Positions 9,801-21,923 of a stretch of DNA of 64,000 nt are shown here, one piece after another; position 1 is the stretch's first letter, and the number at the start of each line of letters is the position of its first letter. The position numbers were made by a program, and so were the translations under genes. Origin of the DNA: Saccopteryx bilineata (lineage: Eukaryota; Chordata; Mammalia; Chiroptera; Emballonuridae); the NCBI RefSeq assembly GCF_036850765.1, contig NC_089495.1, forward strand, positions 28,240,875 through 28,304,874, in the 5' to 3' direction. The notes beneath the pieces are model-generated. The model saw only the letters and a program-made list of their open reading frames with translations, was not told the origin of the DNA and did not search any database.

Positions 9801-11605
9801 TAATTATGTTGCCCCAACCCTGGGCTGTCTAGGGTCCTAGATTTGAATTAAATCATCGTACAGAGCATTTAAAAGAGAGAGTTGGAGTTTGAGAAGGAAT
9901 ACAGCTGACAGGTGTGGACATCTTCCATGACATTTCCTTTAGGATGTACAACTCAATCTTGAACTTCCTTAAGTGTACACTGGAGGAATTATGAAGAAAT
10001 GTCAGAAAATTAGAGGCCAAGAAAGGCCATTCATGAAGAAATGGAAAGAGTGTGAGGCAGATCTTATCAATAAAAAAAGTGTTACTGCTTATTCTCATAG
10101 TGCAAAGAAGCTCTTCAGATTGGAGTGGCTGCACGGACGACTAGGAGTAAAAGCTGACAGTAGGTTATGCTGAGTATCGTTAGGCAACTCTTGGGTTAAA
10201 AATTGAGTATATTTGTGGTGAGCAATGTGGAATAGAGGCCGGGGAAACCCTAAATAAGGTCCTGAGTTATTTTATAGTCCCTGGGAGTCAAGAAAGTCCT
10301 AATCATGGAAACCATCTAGAAAATTTGTTTTTGAAAATTATTATAGCCTTTTAAAACCCCATATGTTGAGAAGTATAATTCATACCCCCTACAGCAGTTG
10401 TAAAATAATGTGAATCAATTCTGACAACACTTAGACTGAAAGCCCTAGGAGCCAGAGGACAGTGTAATTATATTTCTAACAGGTTATTAACCTGTTTTTA
10501 TTATTGCATTTCTCCGTTTAGGTTTTTTTTTTATCATTTTTTAGTTTTTTCCCCCCCACATTGCTTACCACTTTCACATTCTATACAATTCAGATAAGGT
10601 CAGAGATTTTTGTCAGTTTTGCACTGTAATTTACCCCAAACGCCTAGAAGATTGACTAGTGTTTGGCAGGATCTCAATAAACATTTGATGAATAAAGAAA
10701 TCATTTTATAGACATATAACTTCACATTTTGTGAGACAATAGGAGCATTTTGCTTGTTTTCCAAATAAACAAAACACCCAAGCTGGTTTGAAGCACAAGC
10801 AGTAGGATTTGCAATTCTTATGTCAATTTATGTGACTACAGTAAAATTCCTCAGGGCTATAAAAACCAGGTAAACAAAACAAAACAAAAACAAAAATACC
10901 TTCCCATTATTCTCCTTTACACTGTTAGCACAATAAATCTTCTATAGCTGAGATTTTGTGAAAATATAAGAAAGAAGGGACAAACAATCCAACCAAATTG
11001 AGCAAAACAACCTAGCAAACTCTTTTATTTTTTTCATCTACTATATGTCAAGCTAAATTGGGCTCTGTGTATTATTTTAATTAAAAATAATTCTCCTGAG
11101 TACAAATGAAAAAGAAATCTGTAATCATTGGCCAACCTGTAAATTACTTTAAACAGTGTTTCTAGAACGTTAATGCTGATGGCATATTCTGTTTGTTAAT
11201 AGTTCCCTATTTCAGAGAAAATTACTCTGCCATTTGCTTAATTTGCCACACAGTACACATTGACTTATTTAGATCAAATGGTGTTGGGTAAAATATGAAC
11301 TTTGAACTTTTTCCGGTTACATAGCTAATATTCCTTAAGTGGAAAGTACTATTTTTAAGAAATACAGCTATTTTCCTTCCCAAACATTTCTTTTCTATCA
11401 TATACACATTATACACTCACATACTCACTACTTTGGATAATGTGTGTTTTTTATATAATTTTACATTTACAAATTAATAAATACTATGAGATTTTAGTTT
11501 GTAATTGTTCTTGGTCGGATGTCAGAAATATTTATGAAAAAATAATATTAGTATTCTCTAAATTGGTCCTACTTTTAAGAAAAAATCTAAACTCACAATT
11601 TTAAA
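9801..11605. other. unassigned non-coding sequence
   Basis: No gene seen. A short L2/MIR-like 3' end is possible at about 10615-10700 ('ggatctcaataaacatttg' and 'atgaataaagaaatc'). An AACA/AAAC-rich simple patch lies at about 10872-10897. ORFs up to 93 codons have no recognisable features. Confidence 0.4.
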
Positions 11606-11880
11606 AAAGTTGATGAATTTATTGAGGTGACATTGGTTAATAAAATTATATAGGTTTCAGGTGTACAATTCTATAATACATCATCTGCATATTGTATTGT
11701 GTGTTCACCATTTCAAGTCAACTTTCTTCCATCACCATTTATTTTCCCTAGACCCTCTTCAATATCCCCCACACCCCTTTCTCTCTGGTAATCAGCATTA
11801 TCATTCATTGTGTCTATGATTTCGTTTGTTTAATCCTGTCACCTTTTTTACCCCACCCCCTCATAAACCCACACTTTTGA
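11606..11880 (-). mobile_element. LINE-1 3' end, antisense, 5'-truncated
   Basis: Begins 'gatgaatttattgaggtgac' and continues 'attggttaataaaattatat', 'ggtttcaggtgtacaattct', then C/T-rich sequence with 'ctctctggtaatcagc'. This is the reverse complement of the 3' UTR shared with the L1s at 34366 and 42780-42862. Only the last ~270 bp is present, a typical 5' truncation. Confidence 0.85.
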
Positions 11881-13091
11881 ATTTTAGAGTCTCTAAAACT
11901 CAAAAATTTAAATGACTCTATATTCCCTGCTTCACTGAATGCTGGAGGTGGAGAAAGAGGAGACATTAACTGCCTGTAAAAAAACCCAAAAAACCTAAGT
12001 CAACATTTTTAATACTTCAAAAAATTAAAAATAAATGATTACAAAATAACTGCCAACTGTGTGACTAGCTATACAGCCTAATAAAATTAAATAATATTAA
12101 AGGTTTCTCACAATCTGAGATTAACACACTCATGATATCTCTACAAAATAATACTGGTGCTGTGGATTGAACTGCCTTGGTCATAGTTAATTAATTAATA
12201 AACAAGAGTACTCTTAGAAGACAGAAAACATGCTTAATCAAAAAGCCTGAGGGGAAGAATAAAATATATTTCTTATCTTAAATATACAAATTCTTTCTGA
12301 AGTCAATTTTCTCAGCTTGTTAGCATTGTTTATTACTGTCTTTATTCAAATTTGAATATCTTGCAATTATAACTCCACTAAATGTTGGTACTAAATTCTA
12401 TCCAGAATGAAGAGGAAGTGACAGAGGACCCCTCCTGTAGACAGAGAGATTCAATGTTTTGCTCAAATATCACTTTAAGAAATAAATTCCAATTTACACC
12501 TAACAAATTAGTCACACTTTAAATGAGAAAAATATATACAGATACTTGATTGAGAAAGTACCAAATTCTGAGATGATAAATTTGATAAATTTGTTTGTAA
12601 CAGAGAAATAATAATAAAATCAATTTACACCAAATAAAATAGGTGAGTGATAGAGAGTCAGATATAGCAATCTGGGAGTTAATGTGCAATTCATTTCTCT
12701 AAGAAATTAGAAAGCTTATTAAGTTGCATTCATATTAGAAACCCAGTTTATGTTGATTTTTCAATAATAATAACCCATTTTGTGTTTTGCTAATAGTGGT
12801 GTTCAAATTAAGATGACCCATTCAACACTTTGCCTGGTTCTCCTTGAGGCTAATGTGGCATATATGTAAGCAGATATGTAGAGAAGAAACAAAATCATTC
12901 TAGGAAGAACCTAAAACATGGTATTTTTCTTCAGTTTTTATCTCTTCATCATTAATCTTGTGTCTAACCTTCTTTCACGATATCCTTGACCCAAAACTGT
13001 ACTCCTCTAAAATTTCAGTTCAATCATCCACTCCCTGACCACACCCTCCAATCTTTTCAGCTTTCTTCCTTTTAAAACTTAGCTCACAGTG
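11881..13091. other. unassigned non-coding sequence
   Basis: AT-rich, no ORF with homology, no identifiable element. The part after about 12990 may belong to the L2-like sequence around the hAT MITE at 13100. Confidence 0.4.
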
Positions 13092-13099
13092 GCTTATAG

Positions 13100-13394
13100 C
13101 AATGGTCCCCAACCCCTGGGCCGCGGACTGGTAACGGTCCCTGGGCCATTTACTACCGGTCCGCAGAGAAAGAATAAATAACTTACATTATTTCCGTTTC
13201 ACTTATATTTAAGTCTGAACGATGTTTTATTTTTGAAAAATGACCAGATTCCCTGTTACATCCATCTAAGACTCACTCTTGATGCTTGTCTTAGTCACGT
13301 GATACATTTATCCGTCCCACCCTAAAGGCTGGTCTGTGAAAATATTTTCTGACATTAAACCGGTCCGTGGCCCAAAAAAGGTTGGTGACCACTG
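13100..13394 (+). mobile_element. hAT-type MITE (family 2), complete, 295 bp
   Basis: Termini CAATGGTCCCCAACCC and, in reverse complement, CAGTGGTCACCAACCT match at 13 of 16 positions. Exact 8-bp duplications gcttatag lie at 13092-13099 and 13395-13402. GC-rich sub-terminal blocks (gggccgcggactggtaacgg and its partner ccggtccgtggcc) surround an AT-rich middle. No transposase. An internal fragment of the same family lies at 5177-5262. Confidence 0.94.
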
Positions 13395-13569
13395 GCTTAT
13401 AGGGCTCTTTAACTGCACTGCTACCATTCAGGTACCACCTTCCTCTGTACTGCCTGCCCCTCAGTTTACTCTGCATCACCTCTAACGCTTCCTTGCTGTA
13501 CTCATAGCCTCAGGCCTCCTCTATGAGCTCTTTGTCACTTGCTGCTCTTCTTCCTCAATTTCTCTTATT

Positions 13570-13890
13570 CCAGATGTACCTATGGGATATAAAATAGTTA
13601 TTTATTACCCCACAATTTAGCAACTTAGAACAATCGACATTCATTATATCACACATTTATCAGACATGAGATCAGAATATGAGAGTGGTGTAGAATCTGG
13701 GAGAGGGTGATTTCATTTCAGGACCTCTCACAAGGTTGCAGTCAAGCTGTTGACCGGAGCTGTGGCTTCTGAAGACTTGACAGAAGCTAAAGGGTCTGCT
13801 TTCAGATTTGTTGGCAAGAGGCTTCAGTACTTTCTCATATAGGCTGCTTGACAGGGCTACTCATGACAGGCTGCAGTCTGTGAATCACTA
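13570..13890 (-). mobile_element. ancient LTR-like repeat (possible MaLR/MLT), antisense
   Basis: The pattern 'gttatttattaccccacaat', 'caggacctctcacaaggttgc', 'agtcaagctgttgaccgg' and 'ggctacte'-like blocks matches the repeat at 52790-53335 in the same order. Both copies are old and interspersed. The family name is uncertain. Confidence 0.5.
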
Positions 13891-13949
13891 AGTCCAGCCT
13901 ATTGTTCAGAAAAGGAGAGAAATTCAGCTCCACTTGTTTAAGGAAATAC

Positions 13950-14335
13950 TATGAAAGTATTTGTTGGCATATTTTTAACATCATCCTAGCTCATCTCTTA
14001 CATCCTTCAAATCCCTACTGCAATGCCATCTTATTAGCAAGAGTTTCCCTATCCACATTATATAATAAAATAGGAAGTTTTTCCCCCTAGTCACCTGCCT
14101 TACTTGCTTCATTTGTTTCTATAACATGTACTACCATATAAAATATTAAATGTTTACTTAACTATTTGTTTATTTTGTGTCTTTTCCAGCTTCTAAAATA
14201 CAAGCTCCAATAGGAGAGGAAATTTATGTGTTTTGTTTACCACTGTATTCCCAGCACTTACAGCAGCTCCTGGCATATACAAGGCAAAATCAATAAATAT
14301 ATGCTGAGTGAATGAATAAATAATAAAAGAGCATA
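13950..14335 (+). mobile_element. L2 LINE 3' region
   Basis: Diverged L2: 'catccttcaaatccctactg', 'atgccatcttattagcaaga', then 'tacaagctccaataggagag', 'accactgtattcccagcact' and the 3' end 'aatcaataaatatatgctga' followed by (GAAT)n-like sequence. Order and spacing fit the L2 3' UTR. No coding capacity. Confidence 0.75.
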
Positions 14336-14710
14336 CGCTCTGTGGCCCTTGAAAGATTCTAATTGGGTTTTGGTTGGCTCTACCTTAGTTTCTCTCATGT
14401 TCCTCCATTGGTTCAAGAAACCCTCAAGAGGTCAGGAAATTGGCCCTTGCATTATTCAGGAGTATATATAATGATCAGATCCAAGTTTTCCTTCATCCTG
14501 TAAATATAGACTCTCTAGTTCTTACATACAAAGAGGAGAATAAACCTCACAGGTGAGTGAATAGCTTCTTCCCAAGGATCAAAGGTTTCTTGGCGACCTG
14601 ACCCCTGTGCTCTCCCCCAGCACACCTATCTAGGCAATTAGTATCTGCTATTTTATTTACTTTTTTTATTTAAATGCTCTTCTCAAATGAACAAGTTTTA
14701 TACCTATTTT

Positions 14711-15101
14711 TTTTTTTCATTTTTCTGAAGCTGGAAACAGGGAGAGACAGTCAGACAGACTCCCGCATGCGCCCGACCAGGATCCACCCGGCACGCCCAC
14801 CAGGGGCGACGCTCTGCCCACCAGGGGGCGATGCTCTGCCCATCCTGGGCGTCGCCATGTTGCGACCAGAGCCACTCTAGCGCCTGGGGCAGAGGCCACA
14901 GAGCCATCCCCAGTGCCCGGGCCATCTTTGCTCCAATGGAGCCTTGGCTGCGGAAGGGGAAGAGAGAGACAGAGAGGGAAAGCGCGGCGGAGGGGTGGAG
15001 AAGCAAATGGGCGCTTCTCCTGTGTGCCCTGGCCGGGAATCGAACCCGGGTCCTCCGCACGCTAGGCCGACGCTCTACCGCTGAGCCAACCGGCCAGGGC
15101 C
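14711..15101 (-). mobile_element. SINE-A, antisense, well preserved
   Basis: T-rich tail, 'tgaagctggaaacaggg', body with two copies of the ~20-bp '(gaygctctgccca)' unit, purine tract, inverted B box gggaatcgaacccg and inverted head '...gccaaccggccagggc'. The duplication tatacctatttttt starts at 14699 and again at 15102. High CpG content and low divergence mark a young copy. Confidence 0.93.
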
Positions 15102-15115
15102 TATACCTATTTTTT

Positions 15116-16439
15116 ACCCATCAAACTTCTAACCTTATTCAGCCCTTCGGACTCAATATCTCACCTTAGTAGCCTACCATAGCTGCATAATTCTTACAGC
15201 ACTAACTACCTGCATGATCCATGATATCTTGTTTATTTACAATACCTTATGGGTCTATCTTATGTCCCTGAGTAGGTTAAACTTCCTAGGGTCAGGATAG
15301 ATGTCTTACAATTTTTTTCTATCCTCTTCACCCATTAGACCACTACTATAACAGTCCATATTCCTGTTGTCTACAAATACTTATTACCAGATTAAGATAC
15401 AGAAACTCCCTTGTCATTTTTATTAAAATTAAGTGTTTGATTTATTGTATTAGAAATATAACTTCTGTTGAAAGTCAAAGCAAAATTCAATATTTGATAT
15501 TGTTATGTGCTTACTACATTGACCTATTTTTAAAAATCACTTCCAGATAAATAGAATGGAATACCTTGAGAGGTTTAATTTTAGTTCCACAAAAGGGAAG
15601 AAACATATTAAACAAGACCATGAAAATATGGAAAGCAGTTCGTCTTTGCTCTTTTTTTCCAGATGTAACAGTGATGCAGCTTTTGATTAGGCTATATAAT
15701 CAGTTTCTTCATGAACATATTTTTCCCTGACTTAAGACTTTCTTTAAAAACTAACTTATGAACCAAATTTATTAGTGCTTTTAAAATAGAAAATAATTGA
15801 CTAGTAAACATGTTCTCATTTTAACTATCCCTCAAGTACAGTCCTTTAAAAAAAATCCTCAGAGGATGAATTATCAATGCATTCAGTTTTATAATTTGGT
15901 TATGATGTTCTTAATTACAGACCAGATTTCTAAAATTGAATATTAATTGTTTATTGTAATTAAAATCTGGTGGCTCTGAGAAGGGCTTTCAGAATTAACA
16001 TATCCACTCTAGCTATTTAAGGAATCATCTCCCTACTTGGAGTTCAGGAGAATAGCACCTTATATAACTATTCATGTAATCTTTCAGTTTTGATCATATG
16101 GATCACTACACTGTATTTGAATTTTTCTAATAATGGATAATACATTATTATCTGAGGCAACCCAGAACATTTTTTAAGATACGTAATTGTTAAATTCTTT
16201 GCTTTCTTTAGATGTAAAATTGACTTCATTTTGCTTTTATTTTTTCATTGGCCCTTATTTTCTCTCTTGATATTAAAAGGGAAATAAATCACAACTAATC
16301 TCTGTTTGGTATGAAGACTTTTATAATATTGTTCCTATACATACCCCAAGCAGCTTTTCCTTCAGTTTTTCCTGTTCTTGCTCATATGATTTCGTTTTCC
16401 TTTTTCATGAACAGTTTCTGAATGAACTCCAGTTATATA
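15116..16439. other. unassigned non-coding sequence
   Basis: 1.3 kb without recognised repeat or gene. AT-rich, no ORF over 60 codons outside the SINE shadow. Confidence 0.4.
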
Positions 16440-16725
16440 TGCCTATATTAGTTTTTTATGTTGCTGCCCTAAAAAAATTATCACTAAGTGGTTTAAAAAC
16501 AATGCACTTTTATTATCTTAAAATTTTGTAGTTCAGAAGTCTGGAATGGGTCAGGCTAGGCTAAAATCAAAGTGTGGCAGGGCTATGCTCCCTTCTGGAT
16601 GCAGTAGGGGAAATCCATTCTTTTTGTCCTTTCCAGCTTTTAGAGGCTGCCCACATTTCATGACTCCAGGCTTTCTTCCAAAGCCAACAACAGTGGGTTA
16701 AATTATTCTGAAAAGAAACATGTTA
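16440..16725 (-). mobile_element. ancient MaLR-type (MLT1-like) LTR fragment, antisense
   Basis: Starts 'cctatattagttttttatgt' and 'tgctgccctaaaaaaattat', then 'gtagttcagaagtctggaat' and 'cagggctatgctcccttctg'. This is the antisense pattern of old mammalian LTRs that end 'tctgttgtttaagcc...'. Strongly diverged; the exact subfamily is unknown. Confidence 0.5.
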
Positions 16726-16865
16726 TCAGCTAGTCTGAAATCCATTATTTCTAACCTGGGAACTTTTGGACAGAAAGAAAACAAGACACAAAGAAAAGCA
16801 AATCAGCTGGTTAAACCTCCTTACAAACATGCTAATTGGACCTGTTGATAGTATTTACTTTATAG

Positions 16866-17791
16866 TAGGAATCCCCAAACTACTACCTCCAGCCCAGCTG
16901 TGGGCTGCATGCAGCCCCCTGAGGCCATTTATCCGGCCCTGCCGCACTTCCGGAAGGGGCACCTCTTTCATTGGTGGTCAGTGAGAGAAGCACAGGATGC
17001 ATCCACATTATGTGCTTTTGGAATATTGTATGTGGCGGTGCTGCAAAGCGCGGCGTTGCTCACATATAGTACTACTTCCAGTGACACGGGACGCATGGAA
17101 GCGCGTCATATCACTTGTTACGGCTAGCAGTGACAAATATGGAACCGAACATTAACTATCTCATTAGCCAAAAGCAGGCCCATAATTCCCATTGAAATAC
17201 TGGTCAGTTTGTTGATTTAAATTTACTTGTTCTTTATTTTAAATATTGTATTTGTTCCTGTTTTGCTTTTTTACTTTAAAATAAGATATGTACAGTGTGC
17301 ATAGGGATTTGTTCATAGTTATTTTTTATTTATTTTTTATTTTTTGTATTTTTCTGAAGCTGGAAACGGGCAGAGACAGTCAGACAGACTCCTGCATGCG
17401 CCCGACCGGGATCCACCCGGCATGCCCACCAGGGGTGACGCTCTGCCCACCAGGGGGCAATGCTCTGCCCCTCCGGGGCGTCACTCTGCCAAGACCAGAG
17501 CCACTCTAGTGCCTGGGGCAGAGGCCAAGGAGCCATCCCCAGCGCCCGAGCCTCGTCTGCGGGAGGGGAATAGAGAGGCAGAGAAGAAGGAGAGGGGGAG
17601 GGGTGGAGAAGCAAATGGGCGCCTCTCCTATGTGCCCTGGCTGGGAATTGAACCCTGGTCCCCCGCACGCCAGGCCGACGCTCTACCATTGAGCCAACCG
17701 GCCAGGGCCCATAGTTATTTTTATAGTCCAGCCCTCCAACGGTCTGAGGGACAGTGAACTGGCCACTGTTTAAAAAGTTTGGGGACCTCTG
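16866..17791 (+). mobile_element. hAT-type non-autonomous transposon (family 3), interrupted by SINE-A
   Basis: Left terminus TAGGAATCCCCAAACT, right terminus (reverse complement) CAGAGGTCCCCAAACT; 12 of 16 agree, and the inner nine (TCCCCAAAC) are identical. Target duplications are ctttatag (16858-16865) and atttatag (17792-17799), 7 of 8. Without the SINE (17327-17709) and its 13-bp duplication the element is about 530 bp. It carries GC-rich CpG-containing sequence at 16900-17110, unlike the AT-rich surroundings. No transposase ORF. Confidence 0.88.
17327..17709 (-). mobile_element. SINE-A nested in the hAT element
   Basis: T-rich tail, 'ctgaagctggaaacggg', two 'ctctgccc' units (about 17438-17480), inverted B box gggaattgaaccc and head '...gagccaaccggccagggcc'. 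The duplication catagttattttt is at 17314-17326 and 17710-17722, identical. Relative to other SINE-A copies, the segment after 'cctcgtctgcgggagg' (about 17550) lacks the 'tttgctccaatggagcc' part, a small internal deletion. Confidence 0.93.
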
Positions 17792-17963
17792 ATTTATAGG
17801 ATACTTTAAGCAGTTTATACCTGGTCTGTTAGGACAGTTATAGTAAACGTATGGATTTATGGAGTATGACCTATAGAAAATACCATCAACTTCATAGTTA
17901 TTTGAGACAAAAATTAAAAAGTTGCTTGTTTGAAACAGCTACTTTTGTGTAATCGTAAGCTGC

Positions 17964-18011
17964 ACACATACACAAATATGTGTGCGTGCACACACACACA
18001 CACACACACAC
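17964..18011. repeat. (CA)n microsatellite
   Basis: Imperfect CA/TG-rich patch ending in an uninterrupted CA run from about 17988 to 18011. Confidence 0.9.
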
Positions 18012-18073
18012 CTCTTAAAGATCTTGGTGTTACTTTTAGGCCAGAGACCTTTGGATGCTTTTAAATATGAAAT

Positions 18074-18348
18074 GGGCCCTGGCCGGTTGGCTCAGCGGTA
18101 GAGCGTCGGCCTGGCATGCGGGGGACCCGGGTTCAATTCCCGGCCAGGGCACATAGGAGAAGCGCCCATTTGCTTCTCCGCCCCCCGCCCCCCTCCTTCC
18201 TCTCTGTCTCTCTCTTCCCCTCCCGCAGCCAAGGCTCCATTGGAGCAAAGATGGCCCGGTCGGGCACCTGCGGGAGTCTGTCTGACTGTCTCTCCCCGTT
18301 TCCAGCTTCAGAAAAATACAAAAAAAAAAAAATCATAAAAAAAAAAGA
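18074..18348 (+). mobile_element. SINE-A, internally deleted
   Basis: Intact head with box A tggctcagcgg (18088-18098) and box B ggttcaattcc (18130-18140). The body reads to 'gatggcccgg' near 18260 and then jumps to 'tcgggcacctgcgggag', missing about 140 bp present in the copy at 45177. The tail is A-rich. The duplication is taaatatgaaat (18062-18073) and taaatgtgaaat (18349-18360), one mismatch. Confidence 0.92.
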
Positions 18349-18360
18349 TAAATGTGAAAT

Positions 18361-19590
18361 GAAGAACTGGAGAACTATTAAGGATCACAGATCTATACTT
18401 GAATCTCTTGATTATACATACCTTTGGAATTGTTAGTGAAGTTTGATACTAGGTAAAATTTATGAATTTTTTCAATTTGGCATCCTGATAATTGTGTTAA
18501 CTTGGATATTTAGATCAAAGGAAGAACCTCCAAGAAGGAATTTTGTATTTTAAGATTCCTTGTTAGAACTATGAAAAGTTTCAGTTGACTCATCTTTTCT
18601 GCATCCTTGAAACTTCTGAAATTTTAAAGCTGAAATTTTTTTGTGGTTGTTACTGAATATTATTCAGAGTTCCATGGTGAGAAGTAAATAGAGGGGAAAA
18701 ATGGAGAATAAAATAAAGGTGAAGAACATAACAACAAAAACTGGTAAGAAAAACAAAAGGAAAGAATGAGGATGGAGAAAGAAAAAAAGAATGAAAAGGA
18801 TTGCCTATGTTGGAAAATAGTAGAACCTTCTTAGGATTTGCCACAGACACTGTTCGACTCCAGCTCATGGATTTCACACTGCTAGCTTAGAGCAGAGGTA
18901 TGAAATGCCAACATACCAAGCTTCTCATGAGCTATCAAGTTGGAGCCAATTGATTTAAGAAAAAAATAGGTTATTCAAGGAGAAAGCTTGGGCTCATTTC
19001 AAAAGTTGGAAAATAAACTTCCTGGAACTAATATAAATAATGGCAATAAATAAAGATAAGTAGAAATGAATATACATTTAGTTCTAGTCACCAAATACAT
19101 AGAATGATAAAAATAGACCTGAGGAGAATAATCAGAAGATTTATTCAGATGTCAGATCAAGACAGGGTGGATATTTCAGAGATGAATCAGGGTGAAAATA
19201 CATAAATGGTTTTTGTTAGAAAGAAAACTTGTACTGTGAATAGTTAAAACAGAATGGTGAAGAGTTCAGGGAGACAAAGTCGGTTTCTGGACAGGAAAAA
19301 TACTTTGACAAAAAATAACATACAAGGATTGAATGGGATATCGTGTAGTGGGTGATTTCCTTGACTTTTTATGACTCTTAGCAGAGATGCTATAGACTAA
19401 GTAATAGCAGAATGATTGAATATAATACATGTTGTTTATATCTATTATTCATAATATTTATTATATTATTGCACAAAAAAATGGATGTCTTATGTTCTAT
19501 GATGGCTTTCATTTTACTCAGCATACCATTTGAAGCTCTTACCATGGTCAACATTGCCCTCTAAGATTTGCCGCCTTGTTATTTTTTTAC
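18361..19590. other. unassigned non-coding sequence
   Basis: A-rich with GAAAA-type purine patches (18700-18800). No repeat family or gene recognised. Confidence 0.4.
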
Positions 19591-19599
19591 TTCATTTTT

Positions 19600-19960
19600 T
19601 TTCTACTCCCTCTCATTCTCTGTAATCCTATCATATAACATTTATTGTAAATTTTTGAATAGGCCTGCTTTTCTGCTTTTTCTGTTCCTTTTTCCCGGAA
19701 CATTATGTCCCCAGCTGTCCCTATCCACATGACTCTCTTCGTCACATTCTCTAGGTCTCCACTCAAATGTCATTTTATCAGAAAGGTTTTCATGACCATA
19801 TTGTCTTTTAAAATCTCATTCTTTATCTTATTTTTTGTTTTATGTGTCTTTATGAAAGTTATCACCACCTTGCATTAATATTGATAACACTGTTCATAAT
19901 GTAGTTAAGTTTTGTTTAATATCTCCCTCTATTATTTGGAAAATGATGAGGTGTATCTGC
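19600..19960 (+). mobile_element. L2 LINE fragment
   Basis: Diverged L2: 'tctaggtctccactcaaatg', 'tcattttatcagaaaggttt', 'tcatgaccatattgtctttt' and 'tatttggaaaatgatgagg' keep the order of the L2 3' region (protein-end and UTR). A MIR/L2-like antisense patch ('tcccagtttatagatgggaa') follows at about 19970-20030. Confidence 0.65.
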
Positions 19961-20589
19961 TACTATTAGTTCCCAGTTTATAGATGGGAAAGAAAGGCTA
20001 AGCAGCATGCCCTGCTTCAGATAACAAGTTAACTGTGTACCTTGCTAACTGCACCCCATTACTCCTTTCTTGTAAACTTTCCACATATAAGTCTAAACTG
20101 TAAAAAATATAGCAACTTGAATATATTTAGAAATGTTTTCATATGAATGCTTCATCCTATACTTATTACATGCTCAAACTTGTAGCTTAATAATGTAAAA
20201 CCCCTGAAAATCACAAGCTTTAGGACAAGCTGTTATCACTTTGATAACAGCTATAGACTCAGTATATGTCAGCCTTCTCTGAGAAGAACTTCTTGCAAAG
20301 ACAGTCTAAAGAATACAAAGGCAATTAGGCCCTCACTCCAGAAACAGAAGTTTCCAGGACTCGATTGTAATAATGTACTTTCAAGAAAGACTAAAAATCA
20401 AATACAGTAATAGAATTACAGATGGAATATAGCATGTTAAAGTTAAAAGCAGCTTAGAGTTTATATAGCTCAGTCCCTTTATTTCACAGTTGAACAATAG
20501 AGGCCTTAGAATAAAAATGACTTGTTTAAATTAAGAGACAGTTTTGGCTGCAAAATACAGCCTCACTAAATGGTTTTTCTCTTTGTTCA

Positions 20590-21915
20590 TAGTGCAGTAA
20601 TTATAAGGATGCAAGAAAGAAATAAAACTTTTTGTTCACTGATGACATTATTGTTAATGCAGAAAATCTGAAGAAAGAAAACCTCCTGAGAAGTGGAGGT
20701 TTTTATAGTAAGTAATTATAGCAATGTTACAGGATACAAGGTTAGTATACTATACATAAATCAGTTGCATTTCTATATGCCAGAAATAAACAAATGGAAT
20801 TTGAAATTTAAAATGTCACACCATTTACATTAGCACCTGAAGAAACCAAAAAACTTAGGAGTAAATATGATAAAATATATGTATAACTATATGATAAAAA
20901 CCACAAAACTGATGAAAGAAATCAAGAAAGTAAACAAATGGAGATATATTTTATGCTTATGCACAGAAATATTCCTATCTATATTGTCAAGATGCCAGTT
21001 CTTCCAAACTGTATCTATAGATTCAACACAATCCTCATCAAACTATCAACAAGTCACTGATAGATAGTGACAAACTGATTCTAAAGTTCATATAAAGAAG
21101 GGAAAGACCCAGAATAGCCAACATAATATTTAAGGAGAAAAACAAAAGTCAAAAGAATGACATTATCCAACTTCAACACTTAGCATAGTAATCAAAACAG
21201 CATGGTATTGTAGAAAGAATAGAGAAGTAGATTAATGGAACAGAATAAAAAGTCAGGCAATAAACCCACATAAATATAATCAATTGATCTTTGACAAACA
21301 TGCAAAGACAATACAATGAGCAAAGAGAGTCTTTTTAACAAATGATTCTGAAACCAGTAGGCTTTCACATGCAAAATAAATGAATATCGGCACATACTTT
21401 ACATCCTTCAGGAAAATGGATTCAAACTGGATCATCAGCCAAAATATAAAACTCTAGAAAATAATAAAAGAGAAAATCTATATAAGTTATAGTTGGCAAT
21501 GCATTTTTAGACACAACACCAAATGCATATTCATTAAAAGAAGAATTGATAAGCTTCACTTTACTAAAATTAAAAACTTCTTCTTTTGTGTCAAGAACAA
21601 TGAGAAGACAAGGTTCTGTCAAAAGAATGAGAAGACAAGTCACAGTCTGGGAGAAAATATTTGCAAAACACATGTTTGTATATACTTCAAGAGTGATCCC
21701 TAATATAAACTATGGACTTAAGTGATAATGATGTGTCAGTGTAAGCTCATTGACTAACAAGTGTGCCACTGGTGAGGGCTGTTGATATTTGGCAGACTGT
21801 GTGCAAATGTGATGACAGAGTGTATATGGGAAATCTCTATGTCTTCGACATCATTTTTCTATGAACCTAAAACTGCTTTCAAAAATACAGTCTACTACTT
21901 ATTCTAAAAAAGGAT
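20590..21915 (+). mobile_element. older LINE-1, 3' part (ORF2 C-terminal half and 3' UTR)
   Basis: Decayed ORF2: sequence before 'ttcactgatgacattattg' marks the FADD region (about 20635). Then 'ggagtaaatatgataaaata', 'gatgccagttcttccaaact', 'gtattgtagaaagaatagag' and 'tttgacaaacatgcaaagac' follow in ORF2 order. From about 21750 the 3' UTR ('gtgtatatgggaaatctcta', 'cctaaaactgctttcaaaaa') ends in A-rich sequence. The full-length L1 at 21924 starts directly after this tail. Confidence 0.85.
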
Positions 21916-21923
21916 TTAGAAGT

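Noticed and set aside
14704..15060. ORFs of 112-150 codons on either strand at 8462, 14704, 17330, 45147, 45155 and 50393
   Set aside because: All lie within SINE-A copies, whose GC-rich body lacks stops; the translations are the same repeat in different frames.
18074..18150. tRNA-like sequence with intact A and B boxes (also at 45177 and 4688)
   Set aside because: Each is the head of a dispersed SINE with a body, A-rich tail and target duplication, not a tRNA gene.
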